This document shows, piece after piece, positions 54,774 to 63,544 of a DNA stretch of 64,000 nt. A program made the translations under genes and the position numbers. How positions within the stretch are numbered: the stretch's first letter is position 1; every line of letters starts with the position of its first letter. This stretch comes from Pseudomonas californiensis (lineage in GTDB: Bacteria; Pseudomonadota; Gammaproteobacteria; Pseudomonadales; Pseudomonadaceae), in NCBI RefSeq assembly GCF_021147775.1, contig NZ_JAGTPK010000026.1, positions 1 through 64,000 of the forward strand, written 5' to 3'. The notes below the pieces were generated by a model. That model was not told where the DNA came from. It was given only the letters and a program-made list of their open reading frames with translations, and searched no databases.

Positions 54774-54788
54774 TATCGTATACGAAAT
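54774..54788. promoter_or_regulatory. Palindromic operator upstream of the ABC importer genes
   Basis: TATCGTATACGAAAT at 54774-54788 has the perfect ten-base palindrome TCGTATACGA (54776-54785). It lies 43 bases before the ATG of the binding protein gene and next to a possible -10 (TATAAA, about 54793). The same core is found at 60602-60610. It is the likely site of the GntR regulator. Confidence 0.6.
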
Positions 54789-54830
54789 CCCTTATAAACT
54801 TTGCAGCACTCACTCGACTCCGAGGCTTCT

Positions 54831-55649
54831 ATGAAAAACCCCGCTTTTGCCGTAGCCCTCAGCGCTGTGCTCAGTACCGGCTTCATCGCAACCGCCCAGG
54901 CTGACAAACTGGATGACATCATTGGCTCTGGCAAACTGCGTTGCGCGGTAACGCTGGACTTCCCGCCAATGGGCTTTCGCGACAGCGCCAACAAGCCTGC
55001 CGGTTTCGACGTCGACTACTGCAATGACCTGGCTAAAGTCCTCGGCGTCGACGCTGAAGTCGTCGAGACGCCCTTCCCTGACCGCATTCCAGCACTGATC
55101 TCAGGCCGTGCCGACGTCATCGTGGCCTCCACGTCCGATACGCTGGAACGCGCCAAGACCGTTGGCCTGAGCATTCCGTACTTCGCGTTTCAGATGGTAG
55201 TGCTGACCCGTGATGACACCGGCATCAACAGCTTCGATGACCTGAAAGGCAAGGCGCTGGGCAACACCAGCGGCACCTACGAAGCCATCGCCCTGGAGAA
55301 AGATGTGAAGAACTGGGGCAGCGGCAGCTTCCGCGCCTATCAGTCGCAGAACGACACCATTCTGGCCGTTGCCCAAGGCCACATTCAGGCCACTGTGGTG
55401 ACCAACACTGTTGCGGCTGCCACCCTGAAATCCGGCAAATACAAAAACCTCAAGGTCGCGGGCAACGCCCCGTACGTCATCGATTACGTATCGCTGGGTG
55501 CCAAGCGCAGCGAGTACGGTCTGATCAATTACCTCAATCTGTTCGTCAATCAACAGGTGCGCAGCGGTCGCTACAACGAGCTGTTCGTGAAGTGGGTCGG
55601 CACCGAGATTGCGCCGGCCAATCTGACCGTGCCGAACGTCTACTACTGA
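54831..55649 (+). CDS. Amino-acid ABC transporter substrate-binding protein
   Basis: The 272-residue protein has a Sec signal peptide (ends near ATAQADKL) and a type 3 (SBP_bac_3) fold: KLRCAVTLDFPPMGFRD, FDVDYCNDLAKVLGVD, and FNVNTVAAATLKSGKYKNLK-like positions. It is the periplasmic receptor of the importer whose permeases and ATPase follow at 57452-59493. Position beside hydroxyproline enzymes suggests a hydroxyproline ligand. GAGG lies upstream of the ATG. Confidence 0.88.
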   Translation: MKNPAFAVALSAVLSTGFIATAQADKLDDIIGSGKLRCAVTLDFPPMGFRDSANKPAGFDVDYCNDLAKVLGVDAEVVETPFPDRIPALISGRADVIVASTSDTLERAKTVGLSIPYFAFQMVVLTRDDTGINSFDDLKGKALGNTSGTYEAIALEKDVKNWGSGSFRAYQSQNDTILAVAQGHIQATVVTNTVAAATLKSGKYKNLKVAGNAPYVIDYVSLGAKRSEYGLINYLNLFVNQQVRSGRYNELFVKWVGTEIAPANLTVPNVYY

Positions 55650-55659
55650 GGTGACAGGG

Positions 55660-57459
55660 ATGCCCAGCGCGCCAGCCGCCGTGACCGGACGCAGCCTGAT
55701 CGAAGGCTGCGCGCAAGGTGAGTTGCTGTTCGCCGACACCGGCCTGAGTTTCTGGGGCGGTGTCGATCCGGTCAGCGGCGAGGTCATCGACCGGCACCAT
55801 CCGCTCAGCGGCCGATGCCTGGCGGGCCGTGTCCTGGCGATTCCCAGCGGACGCGGCTCGTGCACCGGCAGCAGCGTGATGATGGAATTGATCAGCAACG
55901 GCCACGCACCTTCGGCACTGGTGTTGGCTGAAGCGGATGAAATCCTGACCCTCGGTGTGCTGGTCGCGCAGTACTTCTTCACGCGCTCCCTGCCGGTGCT
56001 GTGCATCGGTCGGGAAGCGTTCGCCAGTTTGCGCGATCAGGCCTGGGCACGGCTTGAAGGCACCCACCTGAATCTCTATTCGCAAGCGCCTGAAGATGAC
56101 TGGCAGGCGACCCATGACCACGGGCCAGGCCTGCTTGCCGAGCCACCATTCGAGACTGAACCGTGCGTAGCCCTCAGCGACCGCGACCGCGAACTGCTCG
56201 ACGGCACGCACGGCAAGGCCGCACAGGTGGCCATGCACATCGTTCTGCGCATGGCCCGGCTGCAAGGCGCCAGCCAGTTGATCAACATCACTCAGGCGCA
56301 CATCGACGGCTGTATCTACACCGGCCCGGCCAGCCTGCGCTTTGCCGAACAACTGGTGCAGTGGGGCGCAAAAGTCAGCGTGCCCACCACCCTCAATTCC
56401 ATCTCGGTCGACCAGCGGCGCTGGCGCGAACTGGGCATTGATCCCGCCTTGGGCGAACCCGCCAGTGCCTTGGGCGACGCCTACATGGCAATGGGCGCGC
56501 AACAGAGCTTCACCTGCGCTCCTTACCTGCTGGACAGCGCACCAGGCCTGGGCGAGCAGATCGTCTGGGCCGAGTCCAATGCGGTGGTGTACGCCAACAG
56601 CGTGCTCGGCGCGCGCACGTTGAAGTACCCCGATTATCTGGACATCTGCATCGCCCTGACCGGGCGGGCGCCCTTGATCGGCTGCCACCTGCCGGACCAG
56701 CGCGCAGCGCAACTGTTGCTCGAAGTGCCCACCATGCAGGGCATCGACGACAGCTTCTACCCGCTGCTGGGTTATCACATTGGCGCAATGTGCGGCACAC
56801 GTATCCCGTTGATTACCGGCCTGCAAGAGCATCGTCCGAGTCTGGACGACCTGAAAGCCTTCGGTGCGGCTTTTGCCACCACCAGCGCTGCGCCTTTGTT
56901 TCACATCGCCGGCGTGACCCCGGAAGCCAGGGACGACAGCCAAGTGGCTGCGTTGCGCGGCATGCTCACCGGCATCCGGATCGCGCCGGTGGAGCTGATG
57001 GGCAGTTGGCTGCTGTTGAACAGCGCGCGTGACCCAGCCGTGAGAATGATCTCGCTGGGCAACCCGCATTTCTCGCTGACTGAATTCGCGCGTCTGGCTC
57101 AGCTATGCCAGGGCCGCGACAAACACCCTGACGTCGTACTGGCAATCACCTGCGGCCGCGCGGTGCTGGAACTGGCTCGGGCGGCAGGCCACATCGCCGT
57201 GCTCGAAACGTTCGGCGCAACCCTGGTCACCGACACTTGCTGGTGCATGCTCGGTGAGCCGGTAATCCCGACAGACGTCCACAGCTTGATGACCAACTCA
57301 GGCAAATACGCCCACTACGCACCCGGTCTGGTGGGGCGCAGCGTGCACTTCGCCAGCCTCGCCGAATGCGTCGAAAGTGCCTGCTCCGCCACCGTCAGTG
57401 GTCGGTTGCCTGCCTGGCTGACCGCAGCTTCCCTTCCGGAGAATCCCGCCCATGTTTGA
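55660..57459 (+). CDS. acnX: Aconitase-X protein, cis-3-hydroxy-L-proline dehydratase candidate
   Basis: The 599-residue protein is a fusion of the small AcnX domain (DUF126; GRVLAIPSGRGSCTGSSVMM) with the large domain (DUF521; residues about 170-590, with NITQAHIDGCIYTGPASLRF and FTCAPYLLDSAPGLGEQIVW). Fused AcnX proteins dehydrate cis-3-hydroxy-L-proline to delta1-pyrroline-2-carboxylate; related archaeal proteins act on mevalonate 5-phosphate. GAGG precedes ATG 55660. It sits between the binding protein and permease genes, and its stop overlaps the permease start by eight bases. Confidence 0.88.
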   Translation: MPSAPAAVTGRSLIEGCAQGELLFADTGLSFWGGVDPVSGEVIDRHHPLSGRCLAGRVLAIPSGRGSCTGSSVMMELISNGHAPSALVLAEADEILTLGVLVAQYFFTRSLPVLCIGREAFASLRDQAWARLEGTHLNLYSQAPEDDWQATHDHGPGLLAEPPFETEPCVALSDRDRELLDGTHGKAAQVAMHIVLRMARLQGASQLINITQAHIDGCIYTGPASLRFAEQLVQWGAKVSVPTTLNSISVDQRRWRELGIDPALGEPASALGDAYMAMGAQQSFTCAPYLLDSAPGLGEQIVWAESNAVVYANSVLGARTLKYPDYLDICIALTGRAPLIGCHLPDQRAAQLLLEVPTMQGIDDSFYPLLGYHIGAMCGTRIPLITGLQEHRPSLDDLKAFGAAFATTSAAPLFHIAGVTPEARDDSQVAALRGMLTGIRIAPVELMGSWLLLNSARDPAVRMISLGNPHFSLTEFARLAQLCQGRDKHPDVVLAITCGRAVLELARAAGHIAVLETFGATLVTDTCWCMLGEPVIPTDVHSLMTNSGKYAHYAPGLVGRSVHFASLAECVESACSATVSGRLPAWLTAASLPENPAHV

Positions 57460-58117
57460 TTACACCTTCCAGTGGCGAGCAGCGTTGCGCGCCTTGCCGG
57501 ACATGTTGCAGGGCGCGTGGGTGACGTTCGAGACCGCCGCCCTGTCGATGATTTTTGGCGTGCTGATTGCGCTGGCACTGACCGTGATGCGCTCAGCCCC
57601 AAGCCCCGTGCTGCGCGGCATCGGCGACGGCTGGGTGTCGATTGCCCGTAACACACCGTCGTTGTTTCAGATTTATATCCTGTACTTCGGCCTCGGATCG
57701 CTGGGCCTGCATGTCAGCTCGTGGCTCGCGCTGTTGGCCGGGATCACCTTCAACAACGCGGGCTATCTGGCAGAAAACTTCCGCGGCGGCCTCAAGGCGG
57801 TGCCCGATACGCAGATGCGCGCGGCACGGTCGCTGGGCATGAGCGCCTTTCAGACCTATCGCATGATCATCGTTCCGCAACTGTTGCGCGTGGTGTTTTA
57901 CCCGCTCAGCAATCAGATGGTCTGGGCCGTCCTCATGACCTCGCTGGGCGTGGTGGTCGGGCTGAACAATGACCTGACCGGCGTGACGCAGGACTACAAC
58001 GTCAAGACCTTCCGCACGTTCGAATATTTCGCCATCGCGGCCGTACTTTATTACCTGATCGCCAAGCTGATCGTCGGCCTTGCCCGACTGATGAGCTGGC
58101 GTCTGTTCCGCTACTGA
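57452..58117 (+). CDS. Amino-acid ABC transporter permease 1
   Basis: The 221-residue protein has five membrane helices and the HisM/GlnP family motif, with ARNTPSLFQIYILYF and the EAA loop RAARSLGMSAFQTYRMIIVPQ. GGAG precedes the ATG. It pairs with permease 2 and works with the ATPase at 58771. Confidence 0.9.
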   Translation: MFDYTFQWRAALRALPDMLQGAWVTFETAALSMIFGVLIALALTVMRSAPSPVLRGIGDGWVSIARNTPSLFQIYILYFGLGSLGLHVSSWLALLAGITFNNAGYLAENFRGGLKAVPDTQMRAARSLGMSAFQTYRMIIVPQLLRVVFYPLSNQMVWAVLMTSLGVVVGLNNDLTGVTQDYNVKTFRTFEYFAIAAVLYYLIAKLIVGLARLMSWRLFRY

Positions 58118-58127
58118 GGAGCTGCGC

Positions 58128-58778
58128 ATGCTGTCTACCAGCCTTACCTCAACCGATCTGCTGTTCATGCTCGATGGCGCGTGGGTGACCCTGCAACTGA
58201 CGTTCTGGGCCATTCTGCTGGGCTCGTTCTTCGGCCTGCTATTCGGCTTGCTGCGCGCCCTGGCCCCACGTGCCAGCCTGCCGCTGGCCTGGGTTCTGGA
58301 TGTGTTCCGCAGCGTGCCGCTGTTGATCCAGTTCGTCCTGCTCAATGCCTTCAAAAGCATCATCGGGCTCAACATCAGTGCCTTCAGCGTGGGCTGCATC
58401 GTGCTCGGCGTTTACGCTGCGGCCTACTTCACGGAAATCGTGCGCAGTGGCGTGCTCGCTGTTTCGCTGTCGGTGCGCCGGGCCAGCCGTTCACTGGGCC
58501 TGAGCTATTGGCAGGACTTGCGCTACATCGTCTTGCCCATGGCCACTCGGGTGGCATTCCCCGGTTGGCTGAACCTGGTGCTCGGGGTCATGAAAGACAC
58601 CGCACTGGTGATGTGGATCGGCATCGTCGAGTTGCTGCGCGCCTCGCAAACCATCGTCACGCGCATACAGGAGCCGCTGCTGGTGCTGTGCATCGCCGGC
58701 CTCATCTACTACGTCATGAGCCTGGTGGTTGCACGCCTGGGCGCCCGTCTGGAAAGAAGGTGGCAGGAAAATGATTGA
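58128..58778 (+). CDS. Amino-acid ABC transporter permease 2
   Basis: The 216-residue protein has five membrane helices; DVFRSVPLLIQFVLLN and the EAA loop RRASRSLGLSYWQDLRYIVL are family marks. GAGGAGC precedes the ATG, which is 10 bases after permease 1. Its end overlaps the ATPase start by eight bases. Confidence 0.9.
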   Translation: MLSTSLTSTDLLFMLDGAWVTLQLTFWAILLGSFFGLLFGLLRALAPRASLPLAWVLDVFRSVPLLIQFVLLNAFKSIIGLNISAFSVGCIVLGVYAAAYFTEIVRSGVLAVSLSVRRASRSLGLSYWQDLRYIVLPMATRVAFPGWLNLVLGVMKDTALVMWIGIVELLRASQTIVTRIQEPLLVLCIAGLIYYVMSLVVARLGARLERRWQEND

Positions 58779-59493
58779 GATCGAAAACGTACACAAATCC
58801 TTTGGCGAGCTGGAGGTCATCAAGGGCGTCAGCCTGACGGTGAAAAAAGGTGAAGTGGTCTCGATCATCGGTGGCTCGGGCTCGGGTAAGTCCACCCTGT
58901 TGATGTGCATCAACGGCCTGGAGCCGATTCAGAAAGGCAGTATCCGGGTCGATGGCGTCGAGGTGCACGACAAGCACACCAATCTGAATCAGCTGCGACA
59001 GAACATCGGCATTGTGTTCCAGCAATGGAATGCCTTTCCGCACCTGACGGTACTGGAAAACGTGATGCTGGCGCCGCGCAAGGTACTGGGCAAGAGCAAG
59101 CAGGAAGCCGAGGCGCTGGCGATCCAGCAGCTGACCCACGTGGGCCTCAGCGACAAGTTCAAGACCTTCCCCGGCAAGCTGTCCGGTGGTCAGCAACAGC
59201 GCATGGCGATTGCCCGTGCGCTGGCGATGTCGCCGGATTACATGCTGTTCGACGAAGCCACCTCGGCACTCGACCCGCAGTTGGTGGGCGAGGTACTGGA
59301 CACCATGCGCATGCTGGCCGAGGACGGCATGACCATGGTGCTGGTGACCCATGAAATCCGTTTTGCCAGGGACGTGTCCGACCGTGTGGCGTTTTTCCGC
59401 AATGGACTGGTGCACGAGATCGGCTCGCCGGATCAGGTGATTGGCAATCCGTTGCTGCCAGAGACGGCGGCCTTCCTCAAATCGGTCAAATAG
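58771..59493 (+). CDS. Amino-acid ABC transporter ATP-binding protein 1
   Basis: The 240-residue ATPase has Walker A GGSGSGKST, Q-loop VFQQWNAFPHLTVLEN, signature LSGGQQQRMAIARAL, Walker B YMLFDEATSALDP and the H-loop LVTHEIRFA. AGGAAA precedes ATG 58771; an in-frame extension to 58729 overlaps permease 2. It completes the importer formed with 54831 and 57452-58778. Confidence 0.93.
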   Translation: MIEIENVHKSFGELEVIKGVSLTVKKGEVVSIIGGSGSGKSTLLMCINGLEPIQKGSIRVDGVEVHDKHTNLNQLRQNIGIVFQQWNAFPHLTVLENVMLAPRKVLGKSKQEAEALAIQQLTHVGLSDKFKTFPGKLSGGQQQRMAIARALAMSPDYMLFDEATSALDPQLVGEVLDTMRMLAEDGMTMVLVTHEIRFARDVSDRVAFFRNGLVHEIGSPDQVIGNPLLPETAAFLKSVK

Positions 59494-59502
59494 GAGCGGG
59501 CA

Positions 59503-60531
59503 ATGCGCTCATCAAAAGTGATTCACGTGGTCAGTTGCCATGCCGAAGGTGAAGTCGGCGACGTCATTGTCGGTGGGGTTGCGCCGCCACCCGGTGCCAC
59601 GGTCTGGGAGCAGTCACGCTGGATAGCTGCCGACGAAACGCTGCGCAACTTCGTTCTCAATGAGCCGCGCGGCGGTGTATTCCGCCACGTCAATCTGCTG
59701 GTGCCCGCGAAGGACCCACGTGCGCACATGGCCTGGATCATCATGGAGCCAGCCGACACGCCGCCCATGTCTGGTTCCAACTCTTTATGTGTGTCGACCG
59801 TATTGCTGGACAGCGGCATCCTGCCCATGACCGAACCACAGACACGGCTGGTACTCGAAGCACCCGGCGGCCTGATCGAGGCCGTGGCCGAGTGCCGGGA
59901 CGGCAAAGTACAGCGTGTCGAAGTCACCAACGTGCCGTCGTTCGTCGACCGCCTGGACGCGTGGATTGAAGTCGAAGGGCTGGGTTCGATCAAGGTCGAC
60001 ACCGCGTATGGCGGCGACAGTTTCGCGATTGTCGACGCCCATACGCTGGGGTTCGAGATCCGACCGGACGAAGCCCGGGATATGGTGGAGACGGGCCTGA
60101 AAATCACCCGTGCCGCCAACGAACAGCTCGGTTTCGTCCACCCTTTGAACCCTGACTGGGCGCATATCTCGTTCTGTCAGATCGCCGCCCCCATCGTTCA
60201 TGAAAACGGCATTGCCACTGGCGCCAACGCGGTGGTGATACGGCCTGGCAAGATCGACCGCTCGCCGTGCGGCACCGGCTGTTCGGCGCGCATGGCGGTG
60301 CTGCATGCCCGTGGCCAGTTACAGAGGGGCGAGGCGTTCATAGGGCGCTCAATCATCGGCTCACTGTTCCATTGCCGAATCGATTCGTTGACCGAAGTGG
60401 CAGGACGCGCGGCGATCACCCCGTGCATCTCGGGCCGCGCCTGGATCACTGGCACCCATCAGCACCTGCTCGACCCGGACGATCCGTGGCCACAAGGTTA
60501 TCGCCTGTCCGACACCTGGCCTGGCGCGTAA
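59503..60531 (+). CDS. Proline-racemase-family enzyme, Ser/Cys type (trans-3-hydroxyproline dehydratase or epimerase candidate)
   Basis: The 342-residue protein has Ser90 (PMSGSNSLC) where the epimerase at 50206 has Cys88, and Cys256 (RSPCGTGCSAR) at the second catalytic position. In this family Cys/Cys pairs favour 2-epimerisation and Thr/Cys pairs favour dehydration of trans-3-hydroxy-L-proline; Ser/Cys members can do either or both. AGGAGC precedes the ATG. Context with a ketimine reductase fits dehydration to delta1-pyrroline-2-carboxylate. Confidence 0.85.
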   Translation: MRSSKVIHVVSCHAEGEVGDVIVGGVAPPPGATVWEQSRWIAADETLRNFVLNEPRGGVFRHVNLLVPAKDPRAHMAWIIMEPADTPPMSGSNSLCVSTVLLDSGILPMTEPQTRLVLEAPGGLIEAVAECRDGKVQRVEVTNVPSFVDRLDAWIEVEGLGSIKVDTAYGGDSFAIVDAHTLGFEIRPDEARDMVETGLKITRAANEQLGFVHPLNPDWAHISFCQIAAPIVHENGIATGANAVVIRPGKIDRSPCGTGCSARMAVLHARGQLQRGEAFIGRSIIGSLFHCRIDSLTEVAGRAAITPCISGRAWITGTHQHLLDPDDPWPQGYRLSDTWPGA

Positions 60532-60600
60532 GCCTCAGACCGAAAGCTATTGACTGGCACTGAACAAGCGTAAAAACCGGATTTTTACCGACCCCAATAA

Positions 60601-60613
60601 ACGTATACGAAAT
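60601..60613. promoter_or_regulatory. Palindromic operator upstream of the DapA-like gene
   Basis: ACGTATACGAAAT at 60601-60613 shares the core CGTATACGA with 54777-54785. It lies 26 bases before ATG 60639 and partly over a possible -10 (TACAAT). This suggests direct repression of the gene by the local GntR protein. Confidence 0.6.
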
Positions 60614-60638
60614 ACAATCAGCATCAGGAGTATCTGAA

Positions 60639-61556
60639 ATGAGCAAGCGTATCAACTGGAGTGGCGTGTTCCCGGCGGTCACCACTCAATTCAACGATGA
60701 CTTCTCCATCAACCTGGAGAAGACTCACCAGGTCATTTCCAACGTGATCCGCGATGGGGTTTCTGGCCTGGTGGTATGCGGTTCCGTGGGCGAAAACACC
60801 TCGCTGACCGCTGAAGAAAAAATCGCTGTAACCGAAGTTGCAGTGGATGCTTCACGCGGTCGGGTGCCGGTGATTTGCGGCGTTGCCGAGTTCACCAGCA
60901 TTGCTGCTGCCAAAACCGCCAATGCAGTGCGCAAGGCCGGCGTCGATGGCGTGATGCTGATGCCTGCGCTGGTCTATGGTTCGAAGCCCTTCGAAACTGC
61001 CGAACACTACCGCTACGTCGCGAAAAACGCCGACGTGCCATTGATGGTCTACAACAACCCGCCGATCTACAAAAACGACGTGACCGCCGAGATCCTGATC
61101 TCTCTGGCCGACTGCGACAACGTGGTGTGCTTCAAGGATTCGTCGGGTGACACGCGACGTTTCATTGATGTGCGCAATGAGGTCGGGGATCGCTTCGTGC
61201 TGTTCGCCGGGCTGGATGACGTGGTGCTGGAGAGCATCGCCGTGGGTGCTGAAGGCTGGGTGTCGGGGATGTCCAACGTGTTCCCGCAGGAAGGCGAAAC
61301 CATCTTCCGTCTGGCCAAGGCCGGACGCTTTGCCGAAGCGATGGAAATCTACCAGTGGCTGATGCCGATCCTGCACCTGGACGCCCGCGCGGACCTGGTT
61401 CAATGCATCAAGCTGTGTGAAGCCATTGTCGGCCGCGGCAGCGCGCTGACCCGCCCTCCACGACTGGCGCTGCCCGACGAAGATCGCCTGTTCGTCGAAC
61501 GCATCATGGCCAAAGCGCTGGCCAACCGACCTGCCTTGCCAGACGTCGGTCTCTGA
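60639..61556 (+). CDS. lhpC: Delta1-pyrroline-4-hydroxy-2-carboxylate deaminase (DapA family)
   Basis: The 305-residue aldolase-superfamily protein has the Schiff-base Lys166 in CFKDSSGD and Tyr138 in LMVYNNPP, with FPAVTTQFNDDFSI at the start. In hydroxyproline catabolism this family member deaminates the dehydrogenase product to alpha-ketoglutarate semialdehyde. Family members with other roles exist (dihydrodipicolinate synthase), but position between the epimerase genes and the reductase favours this one. AGGAG precedes the ATG. Confidence 0.87.
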   Translation: MSKRINWSGVFPAVTTQFNDDFSINLEKTHQVISNVIRDGVSGLVVCGSVGENTSLTAEEKIAVTEVAVDASRGRVPVICGVAEFTSIAAAKTANAVRKAGVDGVMLMPALVYGSKPFETAEHYRYVAKNADVPLMVYNNPPIYKNDVTAEILISLADCDNVVCFKDSSGDTRRFIDVRNEVGDRFVLFAGLDDVVLESIAVGAEGWVSGMSNVFPQEGETIFRLAKAGRFAEAMEIYQWLMPILHLDARADLVQCIKLCEAIVGRGSALTRPPRLALPDEDRLFVERIMAKALANRPALPDVGL

Positions 61557-61609
61557 CAGGCGCGGCGGACGACTGAACGGGCAGCCCTGAAAAGCTGCCC
61601 GTTGTGCAT

Positions 61610-62617
61610 TCAGGCCAGCAAGGCGTTCAAATCCTTGAACAACACAGGGTCGATTTCCACCCCGTCGATCAGGCTGCGCTCGCGTGCTTCATAGCGCCGC
61701 TGCGAAGGCAGGCGCGCGCCCTGCCCTTGAATGGCATCGAACAGGGTTTCGGCCCGGGCCAGATGTTGCTCGGCGCTATCACCAAGAAAACGCTGAGGGT
61801 CCATGACGATAATCAGCTCGCCATGGTAGGGCGAAGATTTGCTGCCCGCGTCATGCGCCAGTGATTCGGCGCTGGTCAGATCACCAATCAACGGACCTGC
61901 AATCAGCTCGACCATCGCCGCCAGCGCCGAACCCTTGTGACCGCCGAACGGCAGCATCGCGCCCAGATCCAGCACCACATCAGGATCGGTGCTCGGTTGC
62001 CCCGACGCGTCCACGCCCCAACCCTCGGGGATCGCCTTGCCTGCACGGCGGTGCAACTCGATGTCACCCCGGGCAATGGCACTGGTCGCGAAGTCGAACA
62101 CGAACGGTTGTTTGCCTGCACGAGGCCAGCCGAACGCGATCGGGTTGGTGCCAAACACCGGCAGACTGCCGCCTGCTGGTGCCACCCAGGCATGGCTGGG
62201 ATTACACGCAAGCGCCACCAGGCCGAACGGTGTGATCTGTTCGATTTCACCCCACAACGCTGAAAAATGTACGCAATGGTTGATCGCCATCGCCGCAATG
62301 CCGGTGGCCCGGGCCTTCTCTACCAGCAGCGGCAAGCCAGCCTGTAACGCCAGCAACGAAAACCCACCGCCCGCATCGACCTTGACGATTGAAGGGGCCT
62401 GATCGATGACCTGGGGTATCGCGTCACCGATCACCTTGCCACGCTGTAATGTGCTGACGCAGCCCAGCACACGATACAGGCCATGCGAGCGACAACCGTC
62501 GCGCTCACCGGCAACCACCGTTTCGGCCACCGCCCGGGCATGGTCACGGTCAAAGCCGTTGTGCAGCAGAATGGATTCGGCCAGTTCGAACGCTTGGGAC
62601 AGGGATAATCGGATCAT
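61610..62617 (-). CDS. Ldh-family delta1-pyrroline-2-carboxylate / piperideine-2-carboxylate reductase
   Basis: The 335-residue NADPH-dependent protein has the Ldh2/DpkA family marks HGLYRVLG (active-site His), FDFATSAIARGDIE, GTNPIAFGWPR and PFGGHKGSALA. It reduces cyclic ketimines to L-proline or L-pipecolate. In this context it would finish both 3-hydroxyproline routes; it could also serve D-lysine/pipecolate metabolism together with amaA-amaB, which makes it a link between the two pathways. AAGGAG precedes the ATG. Confidence 0.85.
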   Translation of the reverse strand: MIRLSLSQAFELAESILLHNGFDRDHARAVAETVVAGERDGCRSHGLYRVLGCVSTLQRGKVIGDAIPQVIDQAPSIVKVDAGGGFSLLALQAGLPLLVEKARATGIAAMAINHCVHFSALWGEIEQITPFGLVALACNPSHAWVAPAGGSLPVFGTNPIAFGWPRAGKQPFVFDFATSAIARGDIELHRRAGKAIPEGWGVDASGQPSTDPDVVLDLGAMLPFGGHKGSALAAMVELIAGPLIGDLTSAESLAHDAGSKSSPYHGELIIVMDPQRFLGDSAEQHLARAETLFDAIQGQGARLPSQRRYEARERSLIDGVEIDPVLFKDLNALLA

Positions 62618-62752
62618 GAAAGGCTCCTTGGGCTGACCTTGCAGGATGACGCGAAGCCCCGTGGAAGACTTGATCCGTTTCGATCACAGGATGACGATCC
62701 CGGCACAGCGGTTGAACTGCGCGGCTGTGGTGGCAAGCTCCGGCATACAGCC

Positions 62753-63544
62753 TCAACGCTGCTCGACGAGGTTCAGAAAGCGCCGCGTTCGTTCGTTTTC
62801 CGGTTCGATCAATATCTCTCGCGCACTGCCGTCGGCGACGATCTTGCCGCCTTCCATGAACAGCACCCGGTCGGCAATGTCCTGTGCGAATTTCATTTCA
62901 TGGGTCACCAGCAGCATGGTCATCTGCTGTTCGTGAGCAATCGAGCGAATCACTGCCAACACCTCGCCGACCAGCTCCGGGTCCAGTGCAGAGGTCACTT
63001 CATCGAACAGCATCACCTGCGGGCGCATGGCCAGGGCACGGGCAATCGCTACGCGTTGCTGCTGACCGCCCGAGAGTTGGCCGGGATAGGCATCCGCCTT
63101 ATGGCTCAAGCCGACTCGCCCCAGGTATTCACTGGCGCGTTCATGCGCTTCTTCGCGGCTGAGCTTCAAGACCCGCAACGGCGCCTCGGTGACGTTTTCC
63201 TGCACGGTCAGGTGCGGGAACAGGTTGAACTGCTGAAACACCATGCCGACCCGATGCACCACCGGCGGCTTTTTCGAGAACGGCCAGCGCCAGCCAGCAT
63301 GGGTGTCGGGCACCGCGCAACCAGCCACTTGGATGCTGCCGTGCTGATAGGTTTCCAGACCTTTGATCAAGCGCAATACCGTGGACTTTCCTGAGCCGCT
63401 GGGGCCGATCAGGGCGACTTTCTGACCCTGAGGAATGCTCAGGTCCAGATGATCGATAACCCGTGTGCTGCCAAAATTCTTGACCACCTGTTTCAACTGG
63501 ATCTGCGGTGCAGCGACCGCCAATGAATGTGCCAGATCAGACAT
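62753..63544 (-). CDS. Amino-acid ABC transporter ATP-binding protein 2
   Basis: The 263-residue ATPase has Walker A GPSGSGKST, signature LSGGQQQRVAIARAL and Walker B VMLFDEVTSALDP, and a longer loop (residues about 75-100) than the first copy. Its ATG overlaps the permease stop by eight bases. The reductase gene begins 135 bases beyond its stop on the same strand, so this second importer and the reductase may share a transcript. Confidence 0.92.
   Translation of the reverse strand: MSDLAHSLAVAAPQIQLKQVVKNFGSTRVIDHLDLSIPQGQKVALIGPSGSGKSTVLRLIKGLETYQHGSIQVAGCAVPDTHAGWRWPFSKKPPVVHRVGMVFQQFNLFPHLTVQENVTEAPLRVLKLSREEAHERASEYLGRVGLSHKADAYPGQLSGGQQQRVAIARALAMRPQVMLFDEVTSALDPELVGEVLAVIRSIAHEQQMTMLLVTHEMKFAQDIADRVLFMEGGKIVADGSAREILIEPENERTRRFLNLVEQR

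Noticed and set aside
55660..57459. Possible ordinary aconitase
   Set aside because: The DUF126 plus DUF521 fusion and gene context identify aconitase X, not the TCA-cycle enzyme.
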